From contig UQKL01000007.1 in the NCBI GenBank assembly GCA_900541695.1, forward strand, positions 35,227-99,226: a stretch of DNA of 64,000 bases, read 5' to 3'. Each line of letters starts with the position of its first letter. Positions within the stretch are counted from its first letter, which is position 1. Position numbers and translations under genes: made by a program. The DNA comes from an uncultured Collinsella sp. GTDB lineage: Bacteria; Actinomycetota; Coriobacteriia; Coriobacteriales; Coriobacteriaceae. This document shows, piece by piece, positions 8,161 to 18,361 of this stretch. A model generated the notes under the pieces. That model was not told the origin of the DNA, made no database searches, and saw only the letters and a list, made by a program, of their open reading frames with translations.

Positions 8161-9543
8161 ATGGCAGACACCGCATCTAAGCACATTGACATGACCACCG
8201 GCTCGCTGTGGCGCAATATTCCCCTGTTCGCCTTCCCCGTGGCCGCCACGAGCATCTTGGAGCAGCTATCGAACCTCATCGCCACGGTCATCATCGGTAA
8301 CTTCTCAGGCGACCAGGGAACCCTCGCCATGGCGGCGGTCGGCTCCAATGTTCCGCTTACCAGTCTTATGCTCAACCTGTTTATCGGCATGTCGCTTGGC
8401 TCCAACGTGGTCATTGCCAACGCTATCGGCCGCAACGATCAGAACATGGTCAAACGCGCCGTCCATACCTCGATTTTAATGGCGCTCGTGGGCTTTGTCG
8501 TCATCGCCCTGGGCGAGATCTTTGCCGAGCCCATGCTCGCCACGCTCAACGTTCCCGCTGAGACCATGCCGCTCGCCTCACTCTACCTACGCGTCTTTTT
8601 GCTGAGCATGCCCTCGATTTTGCTTTACAACTTTGAGGCCGCGATCTTCCGCTCCGTCGGCATCACCCGCATGCCGCTGCAGGCGCTTGCCGTGTCCACC
8701 GTCCTCAGCATATGCCTGGACCTCGTCTTTGTCCCCGTACTCCACTGGGGTGTGGCGGGCGTCGCCATCGCCACCGCCATCGCCTACACCGTCAGCGCCG
8801 CGACGCTCTTTATCCGCCTGCTCAAGACCGACTCCGTCGTCCGCGTCACCCCACGCGACTTAGGCTTAGACCCCGTCGCCCTCAAGCGCATCGTCAAGAT
8901 CGGCCTGCCCGCCGGCATCCAAAGCGCCGTCTTTGCCGTCGCCAACATCATCATCCAGTCTGCCATCAACAGCCTGGGCACCGAGGTCATGGCGGCTTCG
9001 AGCGCCGCCATGAGCCTGGAGTACGTGTGCTACAACCTGCTCAACAGCTTTAGCCAGGCTTGCACCACCTTTGTGGGACAAAATCACGGCGCCCGCCAGA
9101 TCGACCGCTGCACCAAGACGCTCAAGGTCTGCCTGGTCGAAGGCGGTATCGTTGCACTCACCACGATCATCGTTATTGTCGGCCTGGGACGCGAGATCCT
9201 ATCGCTGTTCAACAGCGATCCCAACATCGTCTCGATCGGCTATATCCGCGTGTGTTCGATCTTCCCGGCGTACGCCTTTAGCATGTTCTACGAAAACATG
9301 TCAGGCTACCTGCGCGGCTTTGGTATCTCGCTCACGCCCGCCCTCATCACCATGATCTGTGTCTGCGGCATCCGCTTCTATTGGGTGTTCTGCGTGTTCC
9401 CGCACTTCCGCACCTTTGCGAACATCATGATGGTCTACCCCATCAGCCTGGGCACCACGGCGTTCTTTATGGTCGTGGCGGTATTGCTCTGCCATCCGGC
9501 ACACACCTACCGTCTGACGCAAGCCAAAGCGACAGCCCGCTAA
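8161..9543 (+). CDS. MATE family efflux transporter
   Basis: A 460-residue membrane protein with about twelve hydrophobic segments. The N-terminal segment (WRNIPLFAFPVAATSILEQL, then FSGDQGTLAMAAVGSN) and the corresponding second-half block (GLPAGIQSAVFAVANIIIQ, FVGQNHGARQ) are typical of the MatE/NorM fold. MATE proteins export drugs, cationic compounds or metabolites by exchange with Na+ or H+ across the inner membrane. Substrate unknown. A modest GAGAG site precedes the ATG. It is transcribed convergently with a LysR gene 27 bp downstream. Confidence 0.9.
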   Translation: MADTASKHIDMTTGSLWRNIPLFAFPVAATSILEQLSNLIATVIIGNFSGDQGTLAMAAVGSNVPLTSLMLNLFIGMSLGSNVVIANAIGRNDQNMVKRAVHTSILMALVGFVVIALGEIFAEPMLATLNVPAETMPLASLYLRVFLLSMPSILLYNFEAAIFRSVGITRMPLQALAVSTVLSICLDLVFVPVLHWGVAGVAIATAIAYTVSAATLFIRLLKTDSVVRVTPRDLGLDPVALKRIVKIGLPAGIQSAVFAVANIIIQSAINSLGTEVMAASSAAMSLEYVCYNLLNSFSQACTTFVGQNHGARQIDRCTKTLKVCLVEGGIVALTTIIVIVGLGREILSLFNSDPNIVSIGYIRVCSIFPAYAFSMFYENMSGYLRGFGISLTPALITMICVCGIRFYWVFCVFPHFRTFANIMMVYPISLGTTAFFMVVAVLLCHPAHTYRLTQAKATAR

Positions 9544-9570
9544 TCACCACACTCAACGCCACGCTAGTCA

Positions 9571-10437
9571 TTAATTGACAATATGCGAGCTCATATAGTC
9601 GATAAAGTGCCTCGTGGCGATAGGCATGGTGTCCCAGCTGCGCCAGGCTGCCACTACGTCACGCGAGGGAGCGTGCACGATGGGACGCACGCGAATATCG
9701 GCCCTCATGCCCTCGACGGTACGGCGATACAGCATACTCACGCCTAGGCCCTCCTCCACCATCGCCATGATGGTGTAGTCATCGGTCACCTCGCTCGTCA
9801 CGTGCGGCGACAGCCCATGCGCCGCGAATGCATCGAGCACCAGGCTCTGTTCGCCCTCATCCAGCAGCACAAACGGCTCGGATGCCAGGTCGGCGAGCGT
9901 CACTTTCTCCTTTGCCGCCAGCGGATGTGTAGCCGGCAACAATGCCACCAACTCGTCGTGATAGACCACGCGTTTCTCGAGCCCGGCGGTAAATCCGCGC
10001 GCCGTAAAGCAAAAGTCGACCACGCCATCGTGGACCCACTGGGCGTTGCGCGTGTAATCGCCCTGCTTGAGGGTAAAGTGCACGCCCGGATGCAAGGTCC
10101 CAAAATCACGGATCACACGCGGCAACACGGTACGGCTCACATTGGTAAACGTCGCAATGCGAATGTCGGTCGACGAAAGCCCCAGCAACTCCTGACGCTT
10201 ACCCTCAAGCTCGGCCTCGGCCGTTACGATCTGGCGCAGATACGGTAAATACTGTTTGCCGTCGCGCGTAAGCGAGACGCCTTGCTTGCCGCGCTCGATA
10301 ATCGTGGTGCCCAGCTCGCGCTCGAGCGCCTTGACGGCCTGGCTCACCGCGCTTTGCGTATAGCCCAGCTCGTCGGCCGCGCCTTTAAGGCTGCCGCAAT
10401 CGACCACCATACATACAATCTGATACCGCGATGCCAT
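9571..10437 (-). CDS. LysR family transcriptional regulator
   Basis: A 288-residue LysR-type regulator with an N-terminal helix-turn-helix (GSLKGAADELGYTQSAVSQAVKALE, residues about 14-38) and a periplasmic-binding-like effector domain. GGAGG lies 4 nt before the ATG. It is divergent from the DMT transporter gene at 10596; this arrangement is typical of a LysR protein controlling its neighbour. A candidate operator with AGTAT/ATACT arms lies between them at 10497-10515. Confidence 0.9.
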   Translation of the reverse strand: MASRYQIVCMVVDCGSLKGAADELGYTQSAVSQAVKALERELGTTIIERGKQGVSLTRDGKQYLPYLRQIVTAEAELEGKRQELLGLSSTDIRIATFTNVSRTVLPRVIRDFGTLHPGVHFTLKQGDYTRNAQWVHDGVVDFCFTARGFTAGLEKRVVYHDELVALLPATHPLAAKEKVTLADLASEPFVLLDEGEQSLVLDAFAAHGLSPHVTSEVTDDYTIMAMVEEGLGVSMLYRRTVEGMRADIRVRPIVHAPSRDVVAAWRSWDTMPIATRHFIDYMSSHIVN

Positions 10438-10496
10438 CGTGCCTCCACATCAAGGTAGCCATAAAACGTTTTGCCAGGGCCTTTTCTTCCAACATT

Positions 10497-10515
10497 AGTA
10501 TTTCTTAATCATACT
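10497..10515. promoter_or_regulatory. Candidate LysR operator between divergent genes
   Basis: Inverted half-sites AGTAT and ATACT are separated by 9 bp in an AT-rich stretch of the 158-bp divergent intergenic region. The shape fits a LysR-type site (T-N11-A). There is no functional evidence. Confidence 0.4.
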
Positions 10516-10595
10516 GAAGATACATTCGCTTTACTACATCCACATCTGGGAGCAGAATCCTTTTTGCGAAACCGTTCTGTAACAAAAGGAGTCCC

Positions 10596-11498
10596 ATGGA
10601 TCGCAAAAAAGCAATCGCGCTCTCGTTTTCCGTTCCCGTCGCATGGGGCTTTTCGTACCCCCTCATGAAGATCGGCATGGACAGCATGAACGCCACGAGC
10701 ATCGTCGCGCTGCGCTGCATCATCGCCTTTGCGGCCTGCGTGCTGCTCTTCCACAAGCACGCGGTGCGCATCAACCGCGACGTGATGGTTCGTTCCGCCA
10801 TCATCGGCGCCATCATGGCAACCGAGCTCACCTGCATGTGCTTGGGCTCCAGCCTCACCTCGGCCTCCACCGCCGGCTTTTTGCAGAGCCTGACGGTCGT
10901 GATCGTGCCGTTTGCCAACGCGGCCCTGCTGCGTCGCGCCCCCGAGCGCAAGGTGCTCATCGGCACCGCCATCGTCACCTGCGGCATGTTGCTGCTCTCG
11001 GGCGCCGACTTTACCAGCCTGAATCCCGGCGCGATCATCATGCTGCTCTCGGCCTTTATCTATGCCGGCCACATTATCGTCGCCAAGCGCTTTGTCGAAG
11101 AGGTCGATCCACTGGCCCTGGGCGTTTGGCAGCTGGGCTTCGGCGGCCTGTTCTCGGGTATCGCCGCATGCACCTTTGGCGGCTTTACGCTTCCCAGCAC
11201 GCCGAACGAGATCGTCGTTGTCGTTGCGCTCGCACTCATCTGCTCCGCCTACGGCTTTATCACCCAGACGCTCGTGCAGCCCCACGTACCTGCCGAGACC
11301 ACCGGCTTCGCCTTCTCGCTCGAGCCGGTTTGCTCCGCCGCCTTCTCGTTCTTCCTGGTCGGCGAGGTCCTGAGCCCCATCGCCTTCTTTGGCGCCGCCC
11401 TCATCCTCACCGGCGTCATGGTGGCAACCGTCGAGCTTCCGCGCCTTCACGCACATGGGCACACTCGCATGGCAGGGGCGCCCGAGCACGTCTCGTAG
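10596..11498 (+). CDS. EamA/DMT family transporter
   Basis: A 300-residue protein with ten predicted membrane segments arranged as two EamA repeats: the first begins VAWGFSYPLMKIGMD, the second LSAFIYAGHIIVAKRFVEE. The C-terminal half contains FAFSLEPVCSAAFSFFLVGE, the usual EamA signature around a conserved Glu-Pro. Members export amino acids, purines or other metabolites; no substrate can be assigned. AAAGGAG lies 5 nt before the ATG. It is probably controlled by the divergent LysR gene. Confidence 0.88.
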   Translation: MDRKKAIALSFSVPVAWGFSYPLMKIGMDSMNATSIVALRCIIAFAACVLLFHKHAVRINRDVMVRSAIIGAIMATELTCMCLGSSLTSASTAGFLQSLTVVIVPFANAALLRRAPERKVLIGTAIVTCGMLLLSGADFTSLNPGAIIMLLSAFIYAGHIIVAKRFVEEVDPLALGVWQLGFGGLFSGIAACTFGGFTLPSTPNEIVVVVALALICSAYGFITQTLVQPHVPAETTGFAFSLEPVCSAAFSFFLVGEVLSPIAFFGAALILTGVMVATVELPRLHAHGHTRMAGAPEHVS

Positions 11499-11585
11499 GC
11501 CCCACTTCTCATGCAGCCGCGTCATAAAGGTCTCTGGGCGCCTTTACAATAGATGCCAACAAAGCATCTACCCTAAAGGAGTTCC

Positions 11586-12311
11586 ATGGACGCTGCAACT
11601 CGCGACCGCAACATAGCAACTTGGTTGGGCGATGCGCCGCAGCCGGTACGTGACACTACGGACCAGCTGCTCGAGCGCATCGCCCTTCTGCGTGCCGAGC
11701 AGACCATCTACCCGGCACAAGACGACATCCTCAATGCCCTCGCCTTTACGCCAGCCGACCAGGTCAAGGTTATCATCCTGGGCCAAGACCCCTATCACGG
11801 ACCCAACCAGGCCATGGGGCTGTCGTTCTCGATCCCCGCGACGCAAACCAAGTTGCCGCCGAGCCTGCGCAACATCTATAAGGAACTCAACGCCGATCTG
11901 GGCTGCCCCATTCCCGCCACGGGAGATCTAACCCCCTGGGCACAACAGGGCGTCCTGCTTCTCAACACGACGCTCACCGTGCGCGAGCATGCCGCGAACT
12001 CACACGCCAAGCTGGGCTGGAGCACGCTCACCGACTACATTATCGAACGCTGCTGTCAGCTGCCCCAGCCGGTCGTCTTTTTGGCATGGGGCCGCTTTGC
12101 CCAGCAGATGGTTGAGGGCAAGCTCGCCGCGACTGGCACGGGCAAGACAACCGGCAAGTTCTGCCTTGCCTCCACGCACCCCTCGCCGCTTTCGGCCAAC
12201 CGTGCCACGGCAGAACTCCCCGCTTTTATGGGGTCGCGTCCCTTCTCGGCAGCCAATCGGCTACTCGAACAGCACGGCTCGACCACCGTCAACTGGACTT
12301 GCCTCGGCTAA
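11586..12311 (+). CDS. ung: Uracil-DNA glycosylase (family 1)
   Basis: A 241-residue protein with all the family 1 motifs: the water-activating motif GQDPYHGPNQAMG (catalytic Asp68), LLLNTTLTV, and the minor-groove loop HPSPLSANR (His198). Ung removes uracil arising from cytosine deamination or dUTP incorporation and starts base excision repair. Length is slightly above the usual 225. AAAGGAG lies 5 nt before the ATG. The gene ends at a strong bidirectional terminator at 12331. Confidence 0.96.
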   Translation: MDAATRDRNIATWLGDAPQPVRDTTDQLLERIALLRAEQTIYPAQDDILNALAFTPADQVKVIILGQDPYHGPNQAMGLSFSIPATQTKLPPSLRNIYKELNADLGCPIPATGDLTPWAQQGVLLLNTTLTVREHAANSHAKLGWSTLTDYIIERCCQLPQPVVFLAWGRFAQQMVEGKLAATGTGKTTGKFCLASTHPSPLSANRATAELPAFMGSRPFSAANRLLEQHGSTTVNWTCLG

Positions 12312-12330
12312 AAATCGATACATCAAAAAC

Positions 12331-12357
12331 GCGCCCGACGGCATCCATCGGGCGCGT
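12331..12357. terminator. Bidirectional hairpin terminator
   Basis: Perfect 9-bp arms CGCGCCCGA and TCGGGCGCG with A-rich sequence before and T-rich sequence after, so each strand has a T-run. It serves ung on the plus strand; the hairpin and run on the minus strand follow the SDR stop at 12361. Confidence 0.93.
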
Positions 12358-12360
12358 TTC

Positions 12361-13041
12361 CTATTCGGGCCAAATAAACTGCGTGCGGCCGGCCTCGCCG
12401 CCGTCAATGAGCAGGCTCTGCCCGGTCATAAACCGGTTGGTCACGCCCACAAAGTAGATCCACTCGGCGATCTCTTGGGCGGTGGCCCAGCGCTTAAGCG
12501 GCGTGAGCTCCATAATCTGGCTCCACAGGTGCTCGTCCTCCATCACGCAACGGTTGAGCGGCGTGATGACGCCACCCGGGTCCACGCTGTTGGCGATGGC
12601 CTGCGGCGCCAAGCGGTTTGCAAGGTTCTTGGTGTAGGCGATAACGCCGCCCTTGCTGGCAGCATAGGCGGGAAACTCCGATCCCGTATGCCCGCTCGCC
12701 GACCCCACATTGACCACGGATGTAATAGCCGGCGCCGGCTTGGCGGCAAGCCCCTCCCCCACAAAGGCGTAGCGCTCGGTCACGTTGATGGTGCCGCACA
12801 GGTTGGCGGCAATATCGTCGGCCGAGTCCTGCGTACCAGCAACATTCACGATCACCTGGGGTTCAAGCTCGCCTGGAAACGAGTCCGGCTCGCGGGCATC
12901 GACGATCAGATGGCGATAGCACTCGTGCTCGATCGCTGCCGGCAGCAAATCAAAGCCCACGACCTCGTGGCCCTCGTCCAAAAAACGCTGCACGCACGCG
13001 GCTCCGATACCGCCCGAGGCACCCGTGATCAAAACCCGCAT
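12361..13041 (-). CDS. SDR family NAD(P)-dependent oxidoreductase
   Basis: A 226-residue short-chain dehydrogenase. It has the dinucleotide motif TGASGGIG at the N-terminus, NVAGTQ in place of NNAG, an active-site YAASK motif, and a C-terminal DPGGVITPL and FMTGQSLLIDGG typical of SDR enzymes. The usual serine precedes the YxxxK in VNVGSASG. It probably oxidises or reduces an alcohol or ketone, with unknown substrate. It starts 9 bp after the VUT transporter stop with AAGGAG upstream, so the two genes form an operon. Confidence 0.88.
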   Translation of the reverse strand: MRVLITGASGGIGAACVQRFLDEGHEVVGFDLLPAAIEHECYRHLIVDAREPDSFPGELEPQVIVNVAGTQDSADDIAANLCGTINVTERYAFVGEGLAAKPAPAITSVVNVGSASGHTGSEFPAYAASKGGVIAYTKNLANRLAPQAIANSVDPGGVITPLNRCVMEDEHLWSQIMELTPLKRWATAQEIAEWIYFVGVTNRFMTGQSLLIDGGEAGRTQFIWPE

Positions 13042-13050
13042 GCTTGCTCC

Positions 13051-13773
13051 TTAGGCGGTTGCGTGGCGCTCGAGGTACTCGGCGCCCACATTCTCGCGCT
13101 CCCAGCCGCGCACGACCTTGTAGCCCACGGGGCTCAGGAAGACCTCGCACAGCAGCTCGGCGACAGCACCGGTCAGCGAACACATAAGGACCTGTACCCA
13201 GGTCCAACCAAAGAACGTGTGGCTCACCACAATGGCAAAGACCAGGTTGTCGATAAACTGGCCAACACCCGTGGACACATAGGAACGGAAGGCAAAGCTC
13301 GCAAAGTTATTCTTTTTGAGCATGCGGCCGAGCGACTGGTTGAGCGTGGAGTTAACCACGGCAGAAACGAGCATGGCGAGCGAAGATCCAAACACCACGT
13401 ACCAGGTGCCGCCGATGGTGGCGTTAAGGGCAGTGTTGACCTCGATCATGCCCGTGTCATAGTAGGCGCCCCACATGCCGGGCGTGAGCGAGCACAGCCA
13501 AAAGCACAGGCTTACGGCCAGGTTGACCGCCAACGCGAGGATAGAGATTTTGATGGATGCCTTGGCGCCAAAGCGCTTGCAGATCATGTCCTGGCACAAA
13601 AACGAGACCCAGCTCACCACAAAGCCGCAGTCGAGTGCCAGATACGGCAGGCTGATAAGCTCTTTGTTGGCCAGCAGATTCATCATGATAACGCTCACGA
13701 TAAACAGCGAAACCGTTGCCGCGGGAATGCTCCGCAACAGGACCTTGTAGTCCTCCATGACCTTCTTGATCAT
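13051..13773 (-). CDS. VUT family transporter (YhhQ-like, queuosine-precursor uptake)
   Basis: A 240-residue membrane protein with about six helices. The VSVIMMNLLANKEL, DCGFVVSWVSFLCQDMICKRFG and QFIDNLVFAIV blocks identify the YhhQ/VUT family (Pfam Vut_1), whose studied members import preQ0, preQ1 or queuine for tRNA modification. AAAGGAG lies 7 nt upstream of the ATG. A hairpin with an A-rich tail ending at the ribosome-binding site immediately precedes it (13781-13829), as expected if a preQ1-class riboswitch controls translation. The SDR gene follows in the same operon; a link of SDR to queuosine metabolism is not established. Confidence 0.82.
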   Translation of the reverse strand: MIKKVMEDYKVLLRSIPAATVSLFIVSVIMMNLLANKELISLPYLALDCGFVVSWVSFLCQDMICKRFGAKASIKISILALAVNLAVSLCFWLCSLTPGMWGAYYDTGMIEVNTALNATIGGTWYVVFGSSLAMLVSAVVNSTLNQSLGRMLKKNNFASFAFRSYVSTGVGQFIDNLVFAIVVSHTFFGWTWVQVLMCSLTGAVAELLCEVFLSPVGYKVVRGWERENVGAEYLERHATA

Positions 13774-13780
13774 TATGTGC

Positions 13781-13829
13781 TCCTTTGGTTTTAGGTTTAA
13801 CGAGCAGGATATCGGACCCGAACTGCTCG
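13781..13829 (-). promoter_or_regulatory. Candidate preQ1-class riboswitch ahead of the VUT transporter
   Basis: On the minus strand, a 7-bp stem (CGAGCAG with CTGCTCG) encloses a 15-nt loop. It is followed by an A-rich tail, TTAAACCTAAAACC, that runs into the AAAGGAG ribosome-binding site. The loop contains GGGT, which could pair with ACCT in the tail to form an H-type pseudoknot. Stem length, tail composition and position match preQ1-I riboswitches, but the loop does not match a consensus I can recall exactly. Confidence 0.3.
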
Positions 13830-13896
13830 AACGTCTCGGTCTTGAGACGACGGTGGGTATGATAGCCGCTCACGCGGCATCAGGCAAGCAATCGGC

Positions 13897-13920
13897 GCGG
13901 CGGCCCCGCAGGGCCACCGC
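13897..13920 (-). terminator. GC hairpin after the release factor 3 gene
   Basis: Arms GCGGCGGCCC and GGGCCACCGC (one wobble pair) lie just past the stop codon at 13930 on the minus strand. No clear T-run follows, so termination is likely but not certain. Confidence 0.45.
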
Positions 13921-13929
13921 ACTGGTGCG

Positions 13930-15543
<1,614 letters not shown>

Positions 15544-15686
15544 GCGGATCCTTTCTTGCATTGAGTGCATTACGTCGATGTAACCGCACTATTGTAGCCG
15601 CGAAATCCCGCTCTAGGGCGCCTATCAGGACAAATTCATCAGTCAGAGCGTGAACGGCTAGTTATCGGAAGTATTCTTCAGCAGAC

Positions 15687-15983
15687 TGTCTCAATCTGTA
15701 ACAGCAGGCGACCCAAAACGGATCCAGGTGTTACAGATTGAGACAAACGAACTTGTCCGCCGGCACAATCTCAATCTGTAACACCTGACCGCCCAAATTG
15801 GGTCTAGCTGTTACAAATCGAGATAAACGGAAAGGCAGGCAGCCAATGTCTCGTTCTGTAACATCTAGCCGCGCAAATCGACTCTTACTGTTACAGATTG
15901 AGACAAATAGGCAGGCGGGAAAATAACATCTCAATCTGTAACAGCTGGCGACCAAAAACGGACCCAGATGTTACAGATTGAGA
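15687..15983. repeat. Four palindromes in tandem with an exact 80-bp period
   Basis: Each unit is a 55-59 bp inverted repeat with arms TGTCTCAATCTGTAACA and TGTTACAGATTGAGACA around a 25-bp variable centre. The TCTC cores begin at 15689, 15769, 15849 and 15929, precisely 80 bp apart. Centres differ between copies but keep a GGCGACC-like start and an AAAxG motif. The spacers share GGCAGGC. Copies 2 and 3 have one weaker arm. The array fills most of the 566-bp divergent gap between the release factor 3 and GntR genes (15544-16109); I see no gene in this gap. Confidence 0.9.
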
Positions 15984-16031
15984 TTGTTTTGGAGCAAGCG
16001 CGGCGCCGATGGTCTATTCCACATTTAGCTC

Positions 16032-16065
16032 TTGCATAACTGTGCATAGTGTATATATACTGTGC
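16032..16065 (+). promoter_or_regulatory. Promoter and overlapping palindromic operator of the GntR operon
   Basis: A TTGCAT -35 (16032-16037) and TATACT -10 (16056-16061) are 18 bp apart. A 22-bp palindrome at 16044-16065 (centre GTATATATAC, outer GCAT/GTGC) covers the -10. This is where a YtrA-type GntR repressor would be expected to bind and shut off its own operon. Confidence 0.65.
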
Positions 16066-16109
16066 TTACCGGTTATATACACGTGTAGCCCAACAGCTAA
16101 GGAGCCGCT

Positions 16110-16490
16110 GTGGACATCATCCTATCCAATTCGAGCGATAAGCCCATCTACGAACAGATATCCTCGCAGGTCAAAGCTCAAATCCTTTCGGGCACGCTCA
16201 CTGCGGGAGCCAAACTCCCCAGCATCCGTGCGCTCGCGAGCGATCTTGGCGTGAGCGTCATCACCACCAAGCGCGCCTACGCCGACCTAGAGCAACTCGG
16301 GTTTATCTGCACCGTGCAGGGCAAGGGCTGCTTTGTCGCCGAGGGCAACCAGGAACTCTTGCGCGAAAACCAGCTCTGCCATATCGAAGAGCTACTTGCG
16401 AAAGCGGCGAGCCAAGCCGAAACCCTGGGCGTCACGCGCGACAAACTGCACGAGATGCTCGACCTGGTAGCCCCCGAAACCATGCAGTAG
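16110..16490 (+). CDS. GntR family transcriptional regulator (YtrA-like, short form)
   Basis: A 126-residue protein: an N-terminal winged helix-turn-helix (SDKPIYEQISSQVKAQILSG, then LPSIRALASDLGVSVITTKRAY) and a short C-terminal helical tail in place of an effector domain. This is the YtrA subfamily, which typically represses a linked ABC transporter and is relieved by cell-wall-active agents. GTG start with AAGGAG 6 nt upstream. The next two genes encode the ABC ATPase and permease, and a palindrome overlaps the promoter. Confidence 0.9.
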   Translation: MDIILSNSSDKPIYEQISSQVKAQILSGTLTAGAKLPSIRALASDLGVSVITTKRAYADLEQLGFICTVQGKGCFVAEGNQELLRENQLCHIEELLAKAASQAETLGVTRDKLHEMLDLVAPETMQ

Positions 16491-16513
16491 CCATCTGAAA
16501 GAAAGGCTATACC

Positions 16514-17395
16514 ATGCAAAACCTTTTAGAACTCAAAGGCATCTCACGCCGTGTGAGCGACCGCTTTTCACTACGCGACGTCACGCTCGCTGTGGAGCCC
16601 GGCCAGATCGTTGGCTTTGTAGGCGCAAACGGCGCCGGCAAGACAACGACCATTCGCGCCGCGCTCGGGCTTATAAAGCTCGATGCCGGCGAGGTGCACC
16701 TGTTTGGGCAGCGCTGTGGCGCCGACGCGCCCGATGAATCGCAACGCCATCTACGCTCCCGCGTCGGTCTTGTCCTGGACACGTGCCCCTTCCCCTCCAC
16801 GCTCAGGGTGGGCCAGATCGAGTCGCTCGTAGGCCCGACGTACCCCACATGGGACCGCGAAACGTTCGCCGGATTCATCAACCGATTTGGCCTCGATCCC
16901 AAGACAAAGGTCAAGGACCTCTCCCGCGGCATGGGCATGAAACTGCAGCTTGCCTGTGCACTCAGCCACAATGCCAAGCTGCTCGTTTTGGACGAAGCCA
17001 CCGCGGGCCTCGATCCCATGGCACGCGAGGAGCTGCTCGATGAGCTGCTTGCCTTTGTCGCCGACGGCCAGCACAGCGTGCTGCTCTCGAGCCACATTAC
17101 GTCCGACCTCGATCGTGCCGCCGACCGCATCATCTGCATCGATAACGGTTCGATTGTGTTTGATCTGCCGCGCGAGGACATTACCGACCGCGCCGGCATC
17201 GCCCACTGCACCCAAGCACAGGCCGCCGAGCTTATGGCTTGCGTCGAAGGTGCCCGTGCCGCCCACCACGCCTATAGCGTGGACGTGCTCGTGCCCAACC
17301 GTCGCGAAACGCTCGAGGCCTTCCCCGAGATTCCCTGCGATCGGGCAACCATTGACGACTATCTGCGCCTCATGCTGAAAGGGGCTTCGAAATGA
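16514..17395 (+). CDS. ABC transporter ATP-binding protein
   Basis: A 293-residue ABC ATPase with Walker A GANGAGKTT, signature motif LSRGMGMKLQLA (a degenerate LSGGQ) and Walker B LLVLDEAT, followed by the H-loop SSHIT. It starts 23 bp after the GntR gene, and its stop overlaps the permease start (ATGA). With the permease it should form an ABC-2-type exporter at the inner membrane, probably involved in antibiotic or cell-envelope stress, as for YtrB/BcrA-like systems. Confidence 0.92.
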   Translation: MQNLLELKGISRRVSDRFSLRDVTLAVEPGQIVGFVGANGAGKTTTIRAALGLIKLDAGEVHLFGQRCGADAPDESQRHLRSRVGLVLDTCPFPSTLRVGQIESLVGPTYPTWDRETFAGFINRFGLDPKTKVKDLSRGMGMKLQLACALSHNAKLLVLDEATAGLDPMAREELLDELLAFVADGQHSVLLSSHITSDLDRAADRIICIDNGSIVFDLPREDITDRAGIAHCTQAQAAELMACVEGARAAHHAYSVDVLVPNRRETLEAFPEIPCDRATIDDYLRLMLKGASK

Positions 17396-18090
17396 AACGC
17401 GCCTTTATGTCCGAGCTCGCTATCGTTCGCACGCTCGTCCCGAGCATCGCGGGCGTCGGCCTGTTCGTATTCGTCGTGCTGACCCTTGCCAACGCATCGG
17501 ACGGCGATTCCGGCATGAGCGCTGGCGCCTGCGCGGTCAGTGCCATGTCACCCATCATGGTCATGAGCTCGCTGGCCGGCTTCGACAATCAAAACGGTTG
17601 GGAGCGCTATCGCGCAACGCTGTCTCTCTCGCGTAAAGACATCATCTGCGCACGCTACCTGAGCGTTATTGTCTTCTCCGCCCTCATGGCATGTGCAGCT
17701 ACGCTTTTGAGCATCGCCTCCATCCCGCTCTTCAATGGCGCGGGCATTCCTTCGACGGGACAGACGGTCTTTGAAATCGCAATCGCCTCGGCAGCATCGA
17801 TGCTCATCTCCCTCATGATGGTGTTTTTGGCACAGCCGCTGTTCTTTCGATTTGGACACATGGAGGCGCTGCGCCTATCCGTTGGCCTGTTTGCCATGCT
17901 CGGATGCCTTGCCATGGCCACGCTGAGCTCCTCCAACCCCATCAGCAACTGGCTCATGTCGATTGCCGGAGCGAATCCCGATCCCGCCGTTCTGGGCTGT
18001 CTGTGTGCAGGCATCGCCGCACTTACCCTCGCGCTATGTGCAATCAGCTGCGCAGTCAGCACCAAGGTCTATCGGGCACGCGACCTGTAA
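17392..18090 (+). CDS. ABC-2 type permease
   Basis: A 232-residue membrane protein with about six hydrophobic segments (for example IAGVGLFVFVVLTLAN, ALMACAATLLSIASIPLF and LSVGLFAMLGCLAMATL). It overlaps the ABC ATPase gene by 4 bp, so the two are translationally coupled and should assemble as the exporter. The LSRKDIICARYLSVIVFSAL segment is typical of ABC-2 permeases. Substrate unknown. Confidence 0.85.
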   Translation: MKRAFMSELAIVRTLVPSIAGVGLFVFVVLTLANASDGDSGMSAGACAVSAMSPIMVMSSLAGFDNQNGWERYRATLSLSRKDIICARYLSVIVFSALMACAATLLSIASIPLFNGAGIPSTGQTVFEIAIASAASMLISLMMVFLAQPLFFRFGHMEALRLSVGLFAMLGCLAMATLSSSNPISNWLMSIAGANPDPAVLGCLCAGIAALTLALCAISCAVSTKVYRARDL

Positions 18091-18361
18091 TCGACAGCCA
18101 AAGGGCTTGGGCTGCACGCCACCTCATTTACTAGATAAGACGAAGCAACAACAACGCCGCCGCCCTTCGAAGCATGCCGTTTAGATCTTGGAAACCAAAG
18201 AGAAGTCGACAGCATATCGACAATTCGAGCCTTCACCAAATGGCTCCCCGGAACATAACCCCCGTCTCGCCGCGGCCATATCAAACCTTCATGGTGGGGC
18301 GGTATCCTCATGTCCATAAAACTCGCAGGATAAACCCATTATCCAAGGAGGCACCGCACCC

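Noticed and set aside
11989-13794. 601-codon open frame spanning ung, SDR and VUT genes
   Set aside because: It crosses three well-supported genes in another frame, two of them on the opposite strand, and its translation has no domain.
15687-15983. CRISPR array
   Set aside because: The repeated units are inverted palindromes with diverged centres, the intervening stretches are similar to each other, and no cas gene is near.
18091-18361. Riboswitch ahead of the EamA transporter at 18362
   Set aside because: The leader shows some short inverted pieces but no stable conserved fold that I could match to a known class.
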